Shown here: one piece after another, positions 8,015-17,396 of the stretch
Numbering within the stretch: the first letter of the stretch is position 1
How the letters are laid out: the number at the start of each line of letters is the position of its first letter
NCBI GenBank assembly: GCA_024235875.1
Contig: JACKLP010000006.1
Coordinates: 124,001 to 188,000, forward strand
DNA from: Burkholderiaceae bacterium
GTDB lineage: Bacteria; Pseudomonadota; Gammaproteobacteria; Burkholderiales; Burkholderiaceae_E
Direction: 5' to 3'
Length of the DNA stretch: 64,000 nt
Program-made: the position numbers and the translations under genes
Notes under the pieces: generated by a model
Database searches by the model: none
Seen by the model: the letters and a program-made list of their open reading frames with translations, nothing else
Told to the model about the DNA's origin: nothing

Positions 8015-9459
8015 ACGAGACCGAGGCCGGATCCCTGCTCGAGTCGCTGCGGACCGTCTTCGACGGGCGCCTGCTCACCGATGCCCATGACGTCGAGCCC
8101 TTCCTCAACGACTGGCGTCGCCGCTACCGCGGCCGGACCTTGGCGGTGGCCCAGCCGACGAGCACGGCGGCGGTCGCCGCGATCGTGCGCTGGTGTTCGG
8201 CCAATCGGGTCGCGGTCGTCGCCCAGGGCGGCAACACCGGCATGTCCGGTGCGGCCACTCCGGACGACAGCGGCCGCAGCCTGGTCGTCTCGCTCACCCA
8301 GATGAGTGCGGTCAGGGCCGTCGACACCGTCAACAACACCATCACCGTGGAGGCCGGCCTGACACTGGCCGGCGTCCAGGACGCCGCGCGCGCGGCCGAT
8401 CGACTGTTTCCGCTCAGCCTCGCATCCGAGGGCAGTTGCACGATCGGCGGCAACCTCTCGACCAATGCCGGCGGTTGCCAGGTCCTGCGCTACGGCAACG
8501 CGCGAGAGCTGTGCCTGGGCGTCGAGGTGGTGACCGCCGACGGCGAGGTCTGGAACGGGCTTCGCGGCCTGCGCAAGGACAACACCGGCTACGATCTCCG
8601 AGACCTGTTCGTCGGCGCCGAGGGTACGCTGGGCATCATCACCGCGGCCACGCTCAAGCTGTTCCCCCAGCCGGCCGCCAGGCTCACCGCGCTGGCGGCC
8701 GTGCCCAGCCCGCGCGAGGCCCTGGCACTGCTACAGATCGCGCAGCTCGAGCTCGGGTCCAGCCTGACCGCGTTCGAGCTGCTCAGCGACGTCTGCCTCG
8801 AACTGGTGGCGGAGGCCTTTCCCCAGTGCCAGCGCCCCTTCGCCGAGGCCTCCCCGTCCTATGTGCTGCTCGAATGCTCCGACCCGGAAAGCGAGGCGCA
8901 TGCATCGGAACGATTCGAGCGGGTCATGATGCAGGCCTTCGATGCCGGCCTGGCGACCGACGCGGTGGTCGCCGACTCGATCGCGCGCAGCAAGGCGCTA
9001 TGGGCACTGCGCGAGAACGTCTCGGCGGCCGAGGCCGCGTTCGGGAAGGCGATCAAGCACGATATCGCGGTACCCATCTCGGCGATCGCGGACTTCATCG
9101 AAGCGACCAGCGCGGCCGTCGAATCACGCTTCCCCGGCATTCGGATGGTCGTCTTCGGGCATCTGGGCGACGGCAACCTGCATTTCAACGTGGCCAGCGC
9201 CACGCGATTCGGCTCGGCGCAGGACGAAAGCCGCTTCCTGGCGATGCAGGAAGACATCAACCGGGTCGTGCATGACGCGGTGGCTGCCAGCGGCGGCTCG
9301 ATTTCGGCCGAGCACGGCCTCGGGGTTCTGCGCCGCGACGAGTCCGCGCGCTACAAGTCGCCCGTCGAACTCGAACTGATGCGCCGGATCAAGACGGTGC
9401 TCGACCCGCTGGGCATCATGAATCCGGGAAAGGTTCTGCCGCCATCGGTGCTCGGCTGA
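8011..9459 (+). CDS. FAD-linked 2-hydroxyacid dehydrogenase (GlcD / D-2-hydroxyglutarate dehydrogenase type)
   Basis: A 482-residue flavoprotein. The PCMH-type FAD-binding domain (about residues 35-215) has the motif VVAQGGNTGMSGA and VEAGLTLAGVQ. The cap and C-terminal FAD-oxidase domain (about 235-480) has the conserved HLGDGNLHFNV, AEHGLGVLRRDE and GIMNPGKVLP. This architecture is shared by glycolate oxidase GlcD, D-lactate dehydrogenase and D-2-hydroxyglutarate dehydrogenase; the single-subunit form with HLGDGNLH most resembles the last two. The substrate cannot be settled by reading. The start overlaps the cytochrome c stop by 4 bp, so the electron acceptor may be that cytochrome. Confidence 0.88.
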   Translation: MNETEAGSLLESLRTVFDGRLLTDAHDVEPFLNDWRRRYRGRTLAVAQPTSTAAVAAIVRWCSANRVAVVAQGGNTGMSGAATPDDSGRSLVVSLTQMSAVRAVDTVNNTITVEAGLTLAGVQDAARAADRLFPLSLASEGSCTIGGNLSTNAGGCQVLRYGNARELCLGVEVVTADGEVWNGLRGLRKDNTGYDLRDLFVGAEGTLGIITAATLKLFPQPAARLTALAAVPSPREALALLQIAQLELGSSLTAFELLSDVCLELVAEAFPQCQRPFAEASPSYVLLECSDPESEAHASERFERVMMQAFDAGLATDAVVADSIARSKALWALRENVSAAEAAFGKAIKHDIAVPISAIADFIEATSAAVESRFPGIRMVVFGHLGDGNLHFNVASATRFGSAQDESRFLAMQEDINRVVHDAVAASGGSISAEHGLGVLRRDESARYKSPVELELMRRIKTVLDPLGIMNPGKVLPPSVLG

Positions 9460-9506
9460 GCCGATCCGGGCCAGGCCGGCTGTCGAAATACCTGCTGGGC
9501 CCGGCC

Positions 9507-11822
9507 TCAGCTGGCAGCCGCGAGCGCGCAGTCGGTCAGGTCGGATTCGTTGGTGCCGGGCATGCACGGGCCCGCGACCATCAGACCATCGCCAGAGGCA
9601 ATCTCGGCACGTCGGCGGTCGCAGAAGCCCTTCAAGGCTTCCAGCGGCATCGGCCGGGCGATCGCCCAGCCCTGGACATAGTCCACGCCCAGCTCGCACA
9701 GGCGGATCGCCATCTCGGGCGTTTCGACGCATTCGGCCACCGTGCGAGCGCCGATCGCGGCGCCGATCCGGACGATCGACTGGACGATCTCGGCATCGAG
9801 CGCGCTCCCATCCAGGGAACGGACGAAGGAGCCGTCGATCTTGAGGATTTGCGGGGTGAACCGACGAATGTAGTCGAAGGTCGCCAGCCCGGTGCCGAAA
9901 TCGTCCACGGCGATCAATACCCCACTGTCGCGGATCTTCGCCACGTTCTCGAGCGCCTGGTCCAGGTTGGTCATCGATTCGGACTCGGTGATCTCGATCG
10001 CGATCCGGGTCGGGTCGATGCCGTAGCGGCGCAGGTTCAGATCCAGGAACTGCGGCAGCGCCGGATCGCAGAGCGTGGGGCCGGTGACATTGATCGCGCA
10101 AACCCGCGTGGCGTCATAGAGCGATCGATCCTCGGCGAGTCGACTGAGCACGGTGGTGATGACCTGGCGATCGAACTCCTCGAGCAGGCGCGCCTGCGAG
10201 ATGGCCGTCAGGAAGCGATTCGGCGCGAGGACCGTGCCATCGGGCGCGACCAGCCGCGACAGGATCTCGTAGTGCAGGCCGTTGTATGCCGACACCGAGG
10301 ACGGCGCGATCGGCTGTGCCATGATCTTCAGGCGCCCCTCGCGCAGCATCGCCCGGACCCGTTCGATCCAATCCAGCTGCTCTCGATACGCATTGAGCTC
10401 GGCGCCCGACTTGTCGAGCAGATGGAAACGATCCGCGCGGTTGCCGGCCACTTGCTGGGCGATCGACAGGGCCGCGAGCACGGCGTCCGGGTCCCGCGCG
10501 GAGCGACGCGAGACGTCGACCACGCCGACCGTGCATCGCACATTCACGTGGCGCTCGCCCATCACGAAGCGATGGCCCTCGAACTTGGTTCGTACCAGGC
10601 TCTGGATCTTCATTTCGTCGAGATCGGGGTCGAGCACGGCCACGAAGCGGCCGGTACCGATGTGCGAAAGTGTCTTGAGGCTGCGCCCGAAGATCTGCAC
10701 CAGACGGCGCCCCGCCTCGCGCTCGAACGTGACCAGCGATGTCCGCCCGACCAGGTCCGCCCGACTCGCCATGTCGCCGATCGAGATCTCGGCCAGGCGC
10801 AGGCCGGCACAAGCGGGATCGCGCGCGCAGCGCCGCAACGTCGCGCGCAAGGCGCGCAGATTCGGCAAGCCGCTGGTCTCGTTGGTCCGGACCTGGCGCT
10901 CGAGGCGCCGCTGCTGAACCAGTCGCTCCTCGGTCAGCGCATTGAGCAGGTGAAGCAAGGACGAACCGATCAACATCACCAACTCGACCTGCGCGATCTC
11001 GGTGAGGAAGCCGCGTTCGGTCGCGAAGGGTTCCATGTTCACCCGCAAGCCGATGACCATCATCGCCGAGAGCAGCAACACCAGGCTCGACATCCGTCGG
11101 CCGGTCAGCAGCGAACTGACCATCGCGACGCCGAACACGGGTACCAGCAGGAGCCGCGCGTAGGTCACCTGGTCGAGCAGGATCGCCGCGCCACACAGGC
11201 CCGCAGCACCGAACAGAGCGAGAATCGAGCCGATGTCGGCGCGCGAGATCGAGCGCACGCCGGAGTTGATGCCGGCGACCGGGCAGAACCCGCTGCCGTC
11301 CTCGGGCATCCAGGACATCAGCGCGCGCACCAGCACCACGCCGGAAGCGGCCTCCACGACCCAGTAGGACAGGAAGATCGCGAGCTTGGAATGATCGAAC
11401 CCGATCTGCGGGCACATCATGAACGAACCCAGCGCAGCCGCGATCGGCGCCTGGATCAGCGAGATCGACAACAGCAACTGGACCGTCTGCACGAGATGCG
11501 AGGTTGCGCGCTTGCGGCCGCGCAGGTAGCCGATCACTCGCCACGTGACGAACGGCGCGATCAGGGTGCCGCCGACCAGGGCCGCGACTTCCGGCGCGGC
11601 CGCGCCGACCATGTGGGCCCAGGCGGCCACGCCGATGGCGGCCGGCAGCAAGACGGTCGGGCCCCGCGTAAGCAGGCCGACGAGCACGATCGAGGTCGGC
11701 AGCCACAACAGCATCACGTTCGGCGTGCGAAAACCCAGCCCATAGGAGAGCCAGGCTCCCAGGAAGACTGCGACGCCGAAGAACGCGACCGGTCGTCGCG
11801 CACCCTGTTGGACGGTTTGCAT
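9507..11822 (-). CDS. MASE1-like membrane protein with degenerate GGDEF and EAL domain (putative c-di-GMP phosphodiesterase)
   Basis: 771 residues. The N-terminal half (about 10-300) has about eight membrane helices in a MASE1-like arrangement. The GGDEF domain (about 330-465) is degenerate: the signature position reads IGTGRFVA. The C-terminal EAL domain (about 490-755) keeps the catalytic set: YEILSRL (EIL for EAL), INVTGP, EITESES, DDFGTGLATF, KIDGSFV and AECVE. The prediction is a c-di-GMP phosphodiesterase controlled by a membrane sensor, the GGDEF part perhaps binding GTP. It stands alone and ends convergently to the FAD dehydrogenase. No clear ribosome site precedes the ATG at 11822. 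Confidence 0.88.
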   Translation of the reverse strand: MQTVQQGARRPVAFFGVAVFLGAWLSYGLGFRTPNVMLLWLPTSIVLVGLLTRGPTVLLPAAIGVAAWAHMVGAAAPEVAALVGGTLIAPFVTWRVIGYLRGRKRATSHLVQTVQLLLSISLIQAPIAAALGSFMMCPQIGFDHSKLAIFLSYWVVEAASGVVLVRALMSWMPEDGSGFCPVAGINSGVRSISRADIGSILALFGAAGLCGAAILLDQVTYARLLLVPVFGVAMVSSLLTGRRMSSLVLLLSAMMVIGLRVNMEPFATERGFLTEIAQVELVMLIGSSLLHLLNALTEERLVQQRRLERQVRTNETSGLPNLRALRATLRRCARDPACAGLRLAEISIGDMASRADLVGRTSLVTFEREAGRRLVQIFGRSLKTLSHIGTGRFVAVLDPDLDEMKIQSLVRTKFEGHRFVMGERHVNVRCTVGVVDVSRRSARDPDAVLAALSIAQQVAGNRADRFHLLDKSGAELNAYREQLDWIERVRAMLREGRLKIMAQPIAPSSVSAYNGLHYEILSRLVAPDGTVLAPNRFLTAISQARLLEEFDRQVITTVLSRLAEDRSLYDATRVCAINVTGPTLCDPALPQFLDLNLRRYGIDPTRIAIEITESESMTNLDQALENVAKIRDSGVLIAVDDFGTGLATFDYIRRFTPQILKIDGSFVRSLDGSALDAEIVQSIVRIGAAIGARTVAECVETPEMAIRLCELGVDYVQGWAIARPMPLEALKGFCDRRRAEIASGDGLMVAGPCMPGTNESDLTDCALAAAS

Positions 11823-11973
11823 GTCACGATTCTGAAAGATCGGCCGGGCCCGACGCGCGGGAATAAATCCGCATTTTGGGCGCCATTTTCATCAGCGGTC
11901 GACCGGACGCGATGAACGGTCGGTCGGTCCTGTCAGGCCATGCCCCGTGGACGCTTCACCGCCTTGCCGGCTG

Positions 11974-12672
11974 CTAGCGACCGTCGGCGATTACGACCCG
12001 GTCCTGGGTCCGGGCGCGTGGCCCGGACTCGGGCGAGGGCGCCCAATTCCATCGTTGCCACGCACGCCAGACCGCCTGCGGATAGGCACCTTGGCCCAGG
12101 CTGCCGTTGTAGCGGGCCAGGGCCCGGAACAGGTTGCCCCGCTCGAGATCCAGGTAGTGGCGAAGAATCGTGCAGCCGAAACGCAGATTGGCACGCATGT
12201 CGAACAGGGTCGCGGGATCGCCGTTGCCGATCAGACGAGTCCAGAATGGCATCACCTGCATGTAGCCCCTGGCGCCGGCGTGCGAGATCGCGTAGCGGCG
12301 GAAATTGCTCTCGACCTGCACCACGGCCAATACCAGCTGCGGATCGAGACCGGCGCGCTGTGCCTCGTAGCGAAGCACCTCGAGAAACGCGATCCGTTCC
12401 CGCACGCTCGGCTGCGAGCGCGCCGGCAGGCGCCGTGACATCTGGGTGAGCCAGTCCAGGCGCTCGCGCGCAGACGAGAACGCTGCCCTGGCATCGCCCC
12501 GGGCACCGACCGAGCGGGCGAGCGCGGTGCGTATGGAATCGGCCAGGGGCTCGTACTGCTGCTCACCGGCTTGGACCTCGCCACCGACAAGGACGGCGAA
12601 TGCCCACAGCCAGCCCGCGACGAACGCGAGTCGCCGTGGCAAACGCTGGAGTCGAAGCAAACCGCGGCTCAT
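11974..12672 (-). CDS. Lytic transglycosylase, SLT family
   Basis: A 232-residue exported protein with a signal peptide (RRLAFVAGWLWAFAVLVGGEVQA, cut near residue 35). The SLT domain (about 95-215) has the catalytic Glu in VVQVESNFRRYAIS, then GARGYMQVMP, the metal- or substrate-loop DMRANLRFGC, and RYNGSLGQGAYP near the end. The enzyme cleaves peptidoglycan non-hydrolytically to 1,6-anhydro-muropeptides, the substrates that feed AmpD recycling. It lies downstream of proS on the same strand, a common betaproteobacterial pairing. A 210-bp gap with no recognisable gene separates the two. Confidence 0.9.
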   Translation of the reverse strand: MSRGLLRLQRLPRRLAFVAGWLWAFAVLVGGEVQAGEQQYEPLADSIRTALARSVGARGDARAAFSSARERLDWLTQMSRRLPARSQPSVRERIAFLEVLRYEAQRAGLDPQLVLAVVQVESNFRRYAISHAGARGYMQVMPFWTRLIGNGDPATLFDMRANLRFGCTILRHYLDLERGNLFRALARYNGSLGQGAYPQAVWRAWQRWNWAPSPESGPRARTQDRVVIADGR

Positions 12673-12882
12673 GGGCTAGACGCAAGTCCCCAGGACATGG
12701 ATCGGGCAGGCCAGCGCAAGAAACCGCAAGGCCGCTTTCCCGAAGAATCGTTCCTGACTAAACATACGCCGGCAGCCCGCACACCGACATGCGACCAACG
12801 GTCGAATCCGGCCGCCGAGCGCACCGCCGGGCGATGCCCGCACCATTCGACGGCGGCGACGCGCGCTCGCCGACGACACCGC

Positions 12883-14676
12883 TCAGCCGGTCCGCTCCGA
12901 GCGGACGCGCTTCGCGACGATGTCGGCCGCCTCGTCGATCGGGATGCGGTCGACCGACATCGTTCGACGCTCGACGATCTCGACTACCCCGTCCTTCAGT
13001 CCACGATCGCCGACCGTGACCCGCCAGGGCACGCCGATCAGCTCCCAGTCCGCGAACATCGCGCCCGGGCGTTCGCCCCGATCGTCGAGGATCACGTCGA
13101 TACCGGCGCTGCTCAGCGCCGCATGGATCGATTCGGCCGCCCGAGTGACCGCGTCCGACTTGCCCCAGCCCAAGGCGCAGACCACGACTTCGAAGGGTGC
13201 GATCGGCGTGGGCCAGATGATGCCCTTGTCATCGTGGTTCTGCTCGATCGCGGCACCGAGCAGGCGGGTCACCCCGATGCCATAGCATCCCATCTCGATC
13301 GGCCGGTGCTTGCCGTCCTCATCGACGAAGGTCGCGGACAGGGCCTCCGAGTACTTGGTCCCCAGGTAGAACACGTGGCCAACCTCGATCCCGCGCTGGA
13401 TCGCGATCCGCCCTCGCCCGTCAGGCGACGGATCGCCTGCCACGACATTGCGGATGTCTGCCACGAGCACGCCTTCGCCATCCTCGCCCCCGTCCGGCAA
13501 CGGCAGGTCCCGCCCCCAGTTGACGCCGGTGAAATGGTATCCGGGCTCATTGGCGCCGCAGACGAAGTCGCTCATGTCGGCGACCGTGCGATCGACCGCG
13601 AGCCTGACCGGGCGACGCGTCCCGATCGGTCCGAGATAGCCGGGTTCGCAACCGAAGTGATCGGCGATCTCGGCTTCGGTCGCGAACCGGAATCCAGCCA
13701 GGCCGGGGAGCTTGCCCGCCTTGACCTCGTTGAGCTCGTGATCGCCGCGCACCAACAACAGCCAGACCTCGGTATCGACGAGCTGCCGGTGCCCGACCAG
13801 GTCGGCCGGCCCGAACCGGTCGACCGCCAGAACCAGCGACTTCACGGTGCGTGACAACTCGATGCCCAGGAGTTCGGCCACGTCTTCACAACGGGTGCGA
13901 TCGGGCGTCGGGGTGCGGGCCAGGGACTCGGTCGCGGGCGCTCGCGCGTCGATCAGGGACACGGCTTCGGCCAGCTCGATGTTGGCGGCGAAATCCGATT
14001 CGGTCGAATAGGCGATCCGATCCTCGCCGGTGTCGGCGATGACCTGGAATTCATGACTGGCCGACCCGCCGATCGCGCCGGTGTCGGCCGCCACAGCCCG
14101 AAAACCGAGCCCCATGCGCTCGAAGATGCGCATATAGGCGTCGAACATGACCCGATAGCTCGCCAGCGCGTGCTCGCTGTCGCGATCGAAGGAATAGGCA
14201 TCCTTCATCGTGAATTCGCGTCCGCGCATCACACCGAAGCGCGGGCGTCGCTCGTCGCGGAACTTGGTCTGGATGTGATAGAAATTCTTCGGCATCTGCC
14301 GATAGCTCTGGATCTCCTGGCGAGCGATATCGGTGACGACCTCCTCGGAGGTCGGCTGGATGATGAAATCGCGCTGGTGGCGATCCTTCACCCGCAACAG
14401 CTCTGGGCCGTACTGATCCCAACGCCCGGATTCCTGCCAGAGCTCCGCTGGCTGCACGACCGGCATCAGCAGCTCGATCGCGCCGGCGCGATCCATTTCC
14501 TGTCGAATGATCGCCTCGATCCGCCGGATCACCCGGAGTCCCATCGGCATATAGGTGTAGATACCGCCCGCCAGGCGCTTGATCATGCCGGCCCGCGTCA
14601 TCAGCCGGTGACTCGCCACTTCGGCGTCGGTCGGCGCTTCCTTGAGGGTGGACAAATGGAATTGCGAGGCTTTCAT
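12883..14676 (-). CDS. proS: Prolyl-tRNA synthetase (bacterial type, with editing domain)
   Basis: Class II synthetase of 597 residues that charges tRNA-Pro; a tRNA-Pro gene is present at 62.6 kb. Motif 1 (GIYTYMPMGLRVIRRIE, about 43-60), motif 2 (FRDERRPRFGVMRGREFTM, about 136-155) and motif 3 (GCYGIGVTRLLGA, about 447) are present. The YbaK-like INS editing domain that hydrolyses Ala-tRNA-Pro lies between motifs 2 and 3 (about 225-405). The C-terminal anticodon-binding domain ends with IVAKRVRSER. The ATG at 14676 (MKASQFH) is the family start. The frame is open upstream to 14754 but without homology. No good ribosome site is visible. Confidence 0.96.
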   Translation of the reverse strand: MKASQFHLSTLKEAPTDAEVASHRLMTRAGMIKRLAGGIYTYMPMGLRVIRRIEAIIRQEMDRAGAIELLMPVVQPAELWQESGRWDQYGPELLRVKDRHQRDFIIQPTSEEVVTDIARQEIQSYRQMPKNFYHIQTKFRDERRPRFGVMRGREFTMKDAYSFDRDSEHALASYRVMFDAYMRIFERMGLGFRAVAADTGAIGGSASHEFQVIADTGEDRIAYSTESDFAANIELAEAVSLIDARAPATESLARTPTPDRTRCEDVAELLGIELSRTVKSLVLAVDRFGPADLVGHRQLVDTEVWLLLVRGDHELNEVKAGKLPGLAGFRFATEAEIADHFGCEPGYLGPIGTRRPVRLAVDRTVADMSDFVCGANEPGYHFTGVNWGRDLPLPDGGEDGEGVLVADIRNVVAGDPSPDGRGRIAIQRGIEVGHVFYLGTKYSEALSATFVDEDGKHRPIEMGCYGIGVTRLLGAAIEQNHDDKGIIWPTPIAPFEVVVCALGWGKSDAVTRAAESIHAALSSAGIDVILDDRGERPGAMFADWELIGVPWRVTVGDRGLKDGVVEIVERRTMSVDRIPIDEAADIVAKRVRSERTG

Positions 14677-14765
14677 GGGCGCACGACGGCTCCGGATGGC
14701 GACTGCACGGGCAGTCGGGTCGAGATAAAATTGCCCCGAATTGTACGAAATCACGGGGTGCAGCC

Positions 14766-15341
14766 ATGCTGGATCGCGACGGCTACCGCCCCAACGTCGG
14801 CATCATTCTGCTCAATCAGCGGAACAAGGTTTTCTGGGGCAAGCGGGTGCGCGAGCATTCGTGGCAGTTTCCACAGGGTGGCATCAAGCGGGGCGAGTCG
14901 CCGGAAGAAGCGATGTATCGCGAGCTCGAGGAAGAAACCGGGCTGCGGCGAGAGCATGTGCGGATCGTGGGCCGGACCCGCGACTGGCTTCGCTACGAGG
15001 TGCCCGAGCGCTGGATCCGCCGCGAATGGCGTGGCCACTACCGCGGGCAGAAGCAGATATGGTTTCTGCTTCGACTGATCGGCCGCGACAGCGACGTGGA
15101 TCTGCGAGCCAACCCGAAGCCGGAGTTCGATGCCTGGCGTTGGAACGAGTACTGGGTACCGCTCGATGCGGTCATCGAGTTCAAGCGCGAGGTCTACCGA
15201 CAGGCTCTCGACGAACTCGCTCGGCTGCTGGATGGCCGGTCGCGACGCCGCACGCATGCACCATCGGGCGGCGACGATGGCGAGCGGGACGTGTCGACCG
15301 AACCTGAAACCCGCCCGCGCACCGGCGAGCGCCCATCATGA
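14766..15341 (+). CDS. rppH: RNA pyrophosphohydrolase RppH (Nudix)
   Basis: Removes pyrophosphate from mRNA 5-prime ends and so starts RNase E decay. The 191 residues open with the typical MLDRDGYRPNVGIIL. The Nudix box GGIKRGESPEEAMYRELEEE (about residues 38-57) is complete, and QKQIWFLLRL and FDAWRWNEYW follow as in the family. The C-terminal 30 residues are a low-complexity tail. It is divergent from proS, with 89 bp between the starts. Its stop overlaps the start of the CNP1-like gene by 4 bp (ATGA). Confidence 0.95.
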   Translation: MLDRDGYRPNVGIILLNQRNKVFWGKRVREHSWQFPQGGIKRGESPEEAMYRELEEETGLRREHVRIVGRTRDWLRYEVPERWIRREWRGHYRGQKQIWFLLRLIGRDSDVDLRANPKPEFDAWRWNEYWVPLDAVIEFKREVYRQALDELARLLDGRSRRRTHAPSGGDDGERDVSTEPETRPRTGERPS

Positions 15342-15874
15342 CCACATGCACTGGTCCACGTCGGTGGCTCGCCACCCTCGCCCTGCTCACGCTGGTGTTC
15401 GCCGCGGGCTGCGCCTCGCGCGGCGCGGCGCCCAATGCCCGCACCGACCCCGAGGCCGCGACGCCAGCGGCACCGGAACCGGCGCCCCCACAGGTCGGCT
15501 CCGCGCTCATCGAGTTCGAGGTCAGACCCGGTAGCCGGGTTCGCTACCTGGTCGAGCGCGACTCGCTACGGACTCATGACGTCGAGTTGCGGTTCACCCT
15601 GGTGGTGATCGGATCCGGCGGCGCACGCAACGTGACGCGCCAGGCCATCGATTGCGCGAAGCCGGCGCAGCGCCTACTCGCGGTCGCGTCGGCCGACGGC
15701 GCGCGCTGGCGCGCGGTGAACCAGGACTGGCAGGTGCTGGGCACCACGCGCCGCGACCGACGCGAGCTCCAGATCGTGCACGATGCGGGCTGTATCGGTC
15801 GCGCGCCGGCGCGTACACACGACGAGATCGTCGAAAGGCTCCAGCAACTCGAAGGGGCCGGGCTGGTCTACTGA
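15338..15874 (+). CDS. CNP1-like family lipoprotein
   Basis: 178 residues. A lipoprotein signal (LLTLVFAAGCASRG, modified Cys near residue 26) is followed by a Pro/Ala-rich spacer and a compact beta-rich domain (about 53-175). That domain has RVRYLVERDSL, FTLVVIGSGGARNVTRQAIDC and a second conserved Cys in HDAGCIG. This matches the CNP1-like family, which in betaproteobacteria usually lies next to rppH or proB. Function is unknown. It is translationally coupled to rppH and ends convergently to the pilin gene, with hairpins between them. Confidence 0.82.
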   Translation: MTTCTGPRRWLATLALLTLVFAAGCASRGAAPNARTDPEAATPAAPEPAPPQVGSALIEFEVRPGSRVRYLVERDSLRTHDVELRFTLVVIGSGGARNVTRQAIDCAKPAQRLLAVASADGARWRAVNQDWQVLGTTRRDRRELQIVHDAGCIGRAPARTHDEIVERLQQLEGAGLVY

Positions 15875-15897
15875 GACCGGCGACCAGCCTCCAAATG

Positions 15898-15963
15898 CAA
15901 CGAGAGCCGCCACCCCTGCGGGCGCGGCCCTCGTTGCCAGAGAGCCGCCTTCGAGGGGCTCTC
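15898..15963. terminator. Two hairpins between convergent CNP1-like and pilin genes
   Basis: Hairpin 1 (15898-15936) has arms CAACGAG.GCCGC and its complement, 12 of 13 pairs. Hairpin 2 (15940-15963) has a 7-bp perfect stem (GAGAGCC/GGCTCTC) with a 10-base loop. There are no T tracts, so these are candidate bidirectional, factor-assisted terminators or 3-prime end stabilisers rather than classical intrinsic terminators. Confidence 0.5.
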
Positions 15964-15975
15964 CGGTCCGCGGCG

Positions 15976-16605
15976 TCAGAGTGGCAGGATGCAGGCCGCG
16001 CTGAGCAACGAATCCGGTGTCGACATGTTGTAGGACGTCGTGTTCTGGCAGCGGAAGGTGCCGGTCGCCGGATTGCCGTCGTCGAAGCCATTGTCGATGG
16101 CGTCGGCTGCCTTGTGCGTCAGCGTGCTGCCGCCGAACAGCAGCGACGGCGAGGTCGAGGCGCTGGTCACGTAGTAGTTGCCCTGCGCGATGTTGACGCG
16201 GCCACCGAGCGCCGAGATCGGGTTGTCCGAACCGGCACCGCCGATGAAGCCCGACAGGCGCAGATGGTGCAGGAAGCGGCAGTTGTCGCCCGAGGTGACC
16301 CCGGTGCAGTTCCAGTTCACGACCTGGTTCAGGAAGCCGTCGCCGTTGCCGTCCGTGGTGGCCGGGGTTGCACCGGGAAAGCGCGTGGTCGCCCGCGTAT
16401 CGTCACCGGGCAGCATCTTGTAGCGATCCTGGTAGGCGAACATGGCAGCGGACATCTCGCGGCTCAGGTTGTACGTCGCCTTGACCTTCGAGTTGAAGAT
16501 CAACTCCTGGCCCTTGAGCACCGCACCGAGCAGCAGGCCGACAATGACTAGAACGATGGCGATTTCGACCAGCGTGAAGCCAGCCTCGCGGTGTTTGCGG
16601 ATCAT
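15976..16605 (-). CDS. Type IV prepilin, candidate major pilin of the MSHA-like pilus
   Basis: 209 residues with a short prepilin leader MIRKHREAG, then FTLVEIAIVLVIVGLLLGA. This is a class III signal-peptidase site (G/F) with the conserved Glu5, followed by a 20-residue hydrophobic helix. The globular part has MLPGDD, a possible ion-binding loop DGNGDGF, two Cys near the middle (NCTG, NCRF) and two near the end (FRCQN, AACILPL), able to form disulfides. It is the last gene of the pilus operon and overlaps the preceding gene by ATGA. It is called major pilin because it is the most typical prepilin here; that is inferred. No prepilin peptidase is in the window. Confidence 0.85.
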   Translation of the reverse strand: MIRKHREAGFTLVEIAIVLVIVGLLLGAVLKGQELIFNSKVKATYNLSREMSAAMFAYQDRYKMLPGDDTRATTRFPGATPATTDGNGDGFLNQVVNWNCTGVTSGDNCRFLHHLRLSGFIGGAGSDNPISALGGRVNIAQGNYYVTSASTSPSLLFGGSTLTHKAADAIDNGFDDGNPATGTFRCQNTTSYNMSTPDSLLSAACILPL

Positions 16606-17396
16606 TTCATTTCTCCATTGAGTCCGAGGGACTTCGGTTCAGGCCGCATGAAGCCTTCGGGATTGATATCGGAGCCTCGCGCAGCCTCTTCAGGCCGTCC
16701 GTCGTGCTTTGCCGTACGCTTGGCTTCGTTCAGGCGTCGCAGCAACAGCTCGATGGTCTCGGGGTCGCTGAGCTCGCCGCTTTCGACGAGGCCGCCGATC
16801 AGCGCGCGAGCGGCACGTGTCTCGTTGCCGTCGGCGACCAGGAAGAGCTCGAGCTCGCGTGCCCACTTCGGCACCTGGACGCCGCGGGTGCGCTCGCGCA
16901 GCAGGCGGGCATAGCGCGCGGCGAGCGCGGTGTCGTGCAAGCGATGCCGGGCAACGAAGACCGCATGCGCCATCCAGCTCCACTGGCTGCCGGGATCATG
17001 CTCGAACCGGGCCGCGACCCAGTCGAGCAACGCGCGAGCGTCGGCGACCGGCGCGGTCTCTGCATAGATCCGGCTGGCGAGAAACGGCGCGTAGCCCGAC
17101 GCCGGCTGCAGGTCGGCGATCAGCTCGAGCCAAGCCCGAAGCTGATGCTGGTCGATCGAGGCCACCCGCATCTGACGGCCGGCCTGGGCATCGAAGCTTT
17201 GCAGGTAGAGCGTGAGCATGCGGGCGGCGGAATCCGCGTCGCCGAGCGCGGCGAGCCGCGCCAGGGTCGGCGAAGGCGGGTCGCCCGGCGAGGGATCGAG
17301 TTGCCAGTCGCGCGGCATCGTGCGCGAGAACGCGACCTGCGCGGCCAGCAAGGCAATCATGAGCACGGACAGCAGCGGTCGCAGGCGCTCAGACAT
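16602..17396 (-). CDS. Pilus-operon protein of unknown function, membrane-anchored helical repeat protein
   Basis: 264 residues from the ATG at 17396. One N-terminal membrane helix or signal (LLSVLMIALLAAQVAFS) is followed by an almost wholly alpha-helical, Ala/Leu/Arg-rich region with tetratricopeptide-like pairs (for example YAPFLASRIYAETAPVADA, WMAHAVFVARHRLHDTALAA). The C-terminus is charged. I do not recognise a family. The gene overlaps the ABC permease by 8 bp upstream and the pilin by ATGA downstream, so it must be made with the pilus proteins. A scaffold or adaptor role between the ABC transporter and pilus is a guess. Confidence 0.75.
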   Translation of the reverse strand: MSERLRPLLSVLMIALLAAQVAFSRTMPRDWQLDPSPGDPPSPTLARLAALGDADSAARMLTLYLQSFDAQAGRQMRVASIDQHQLRAWLELIADLQPASGYAPFLASRIYAETAPVADARALLDWVAARFEHDPGSQWSWMAHAVFVARHRLHDTALAARYARLLRERTRGVQVPKWARELELFLVADGNETRAARALIGGLVESGELSDPETIELLLRRLNEAKRTAKHDGRPEEAARGSDINPEGFMRPEPKSLGLNGEMK

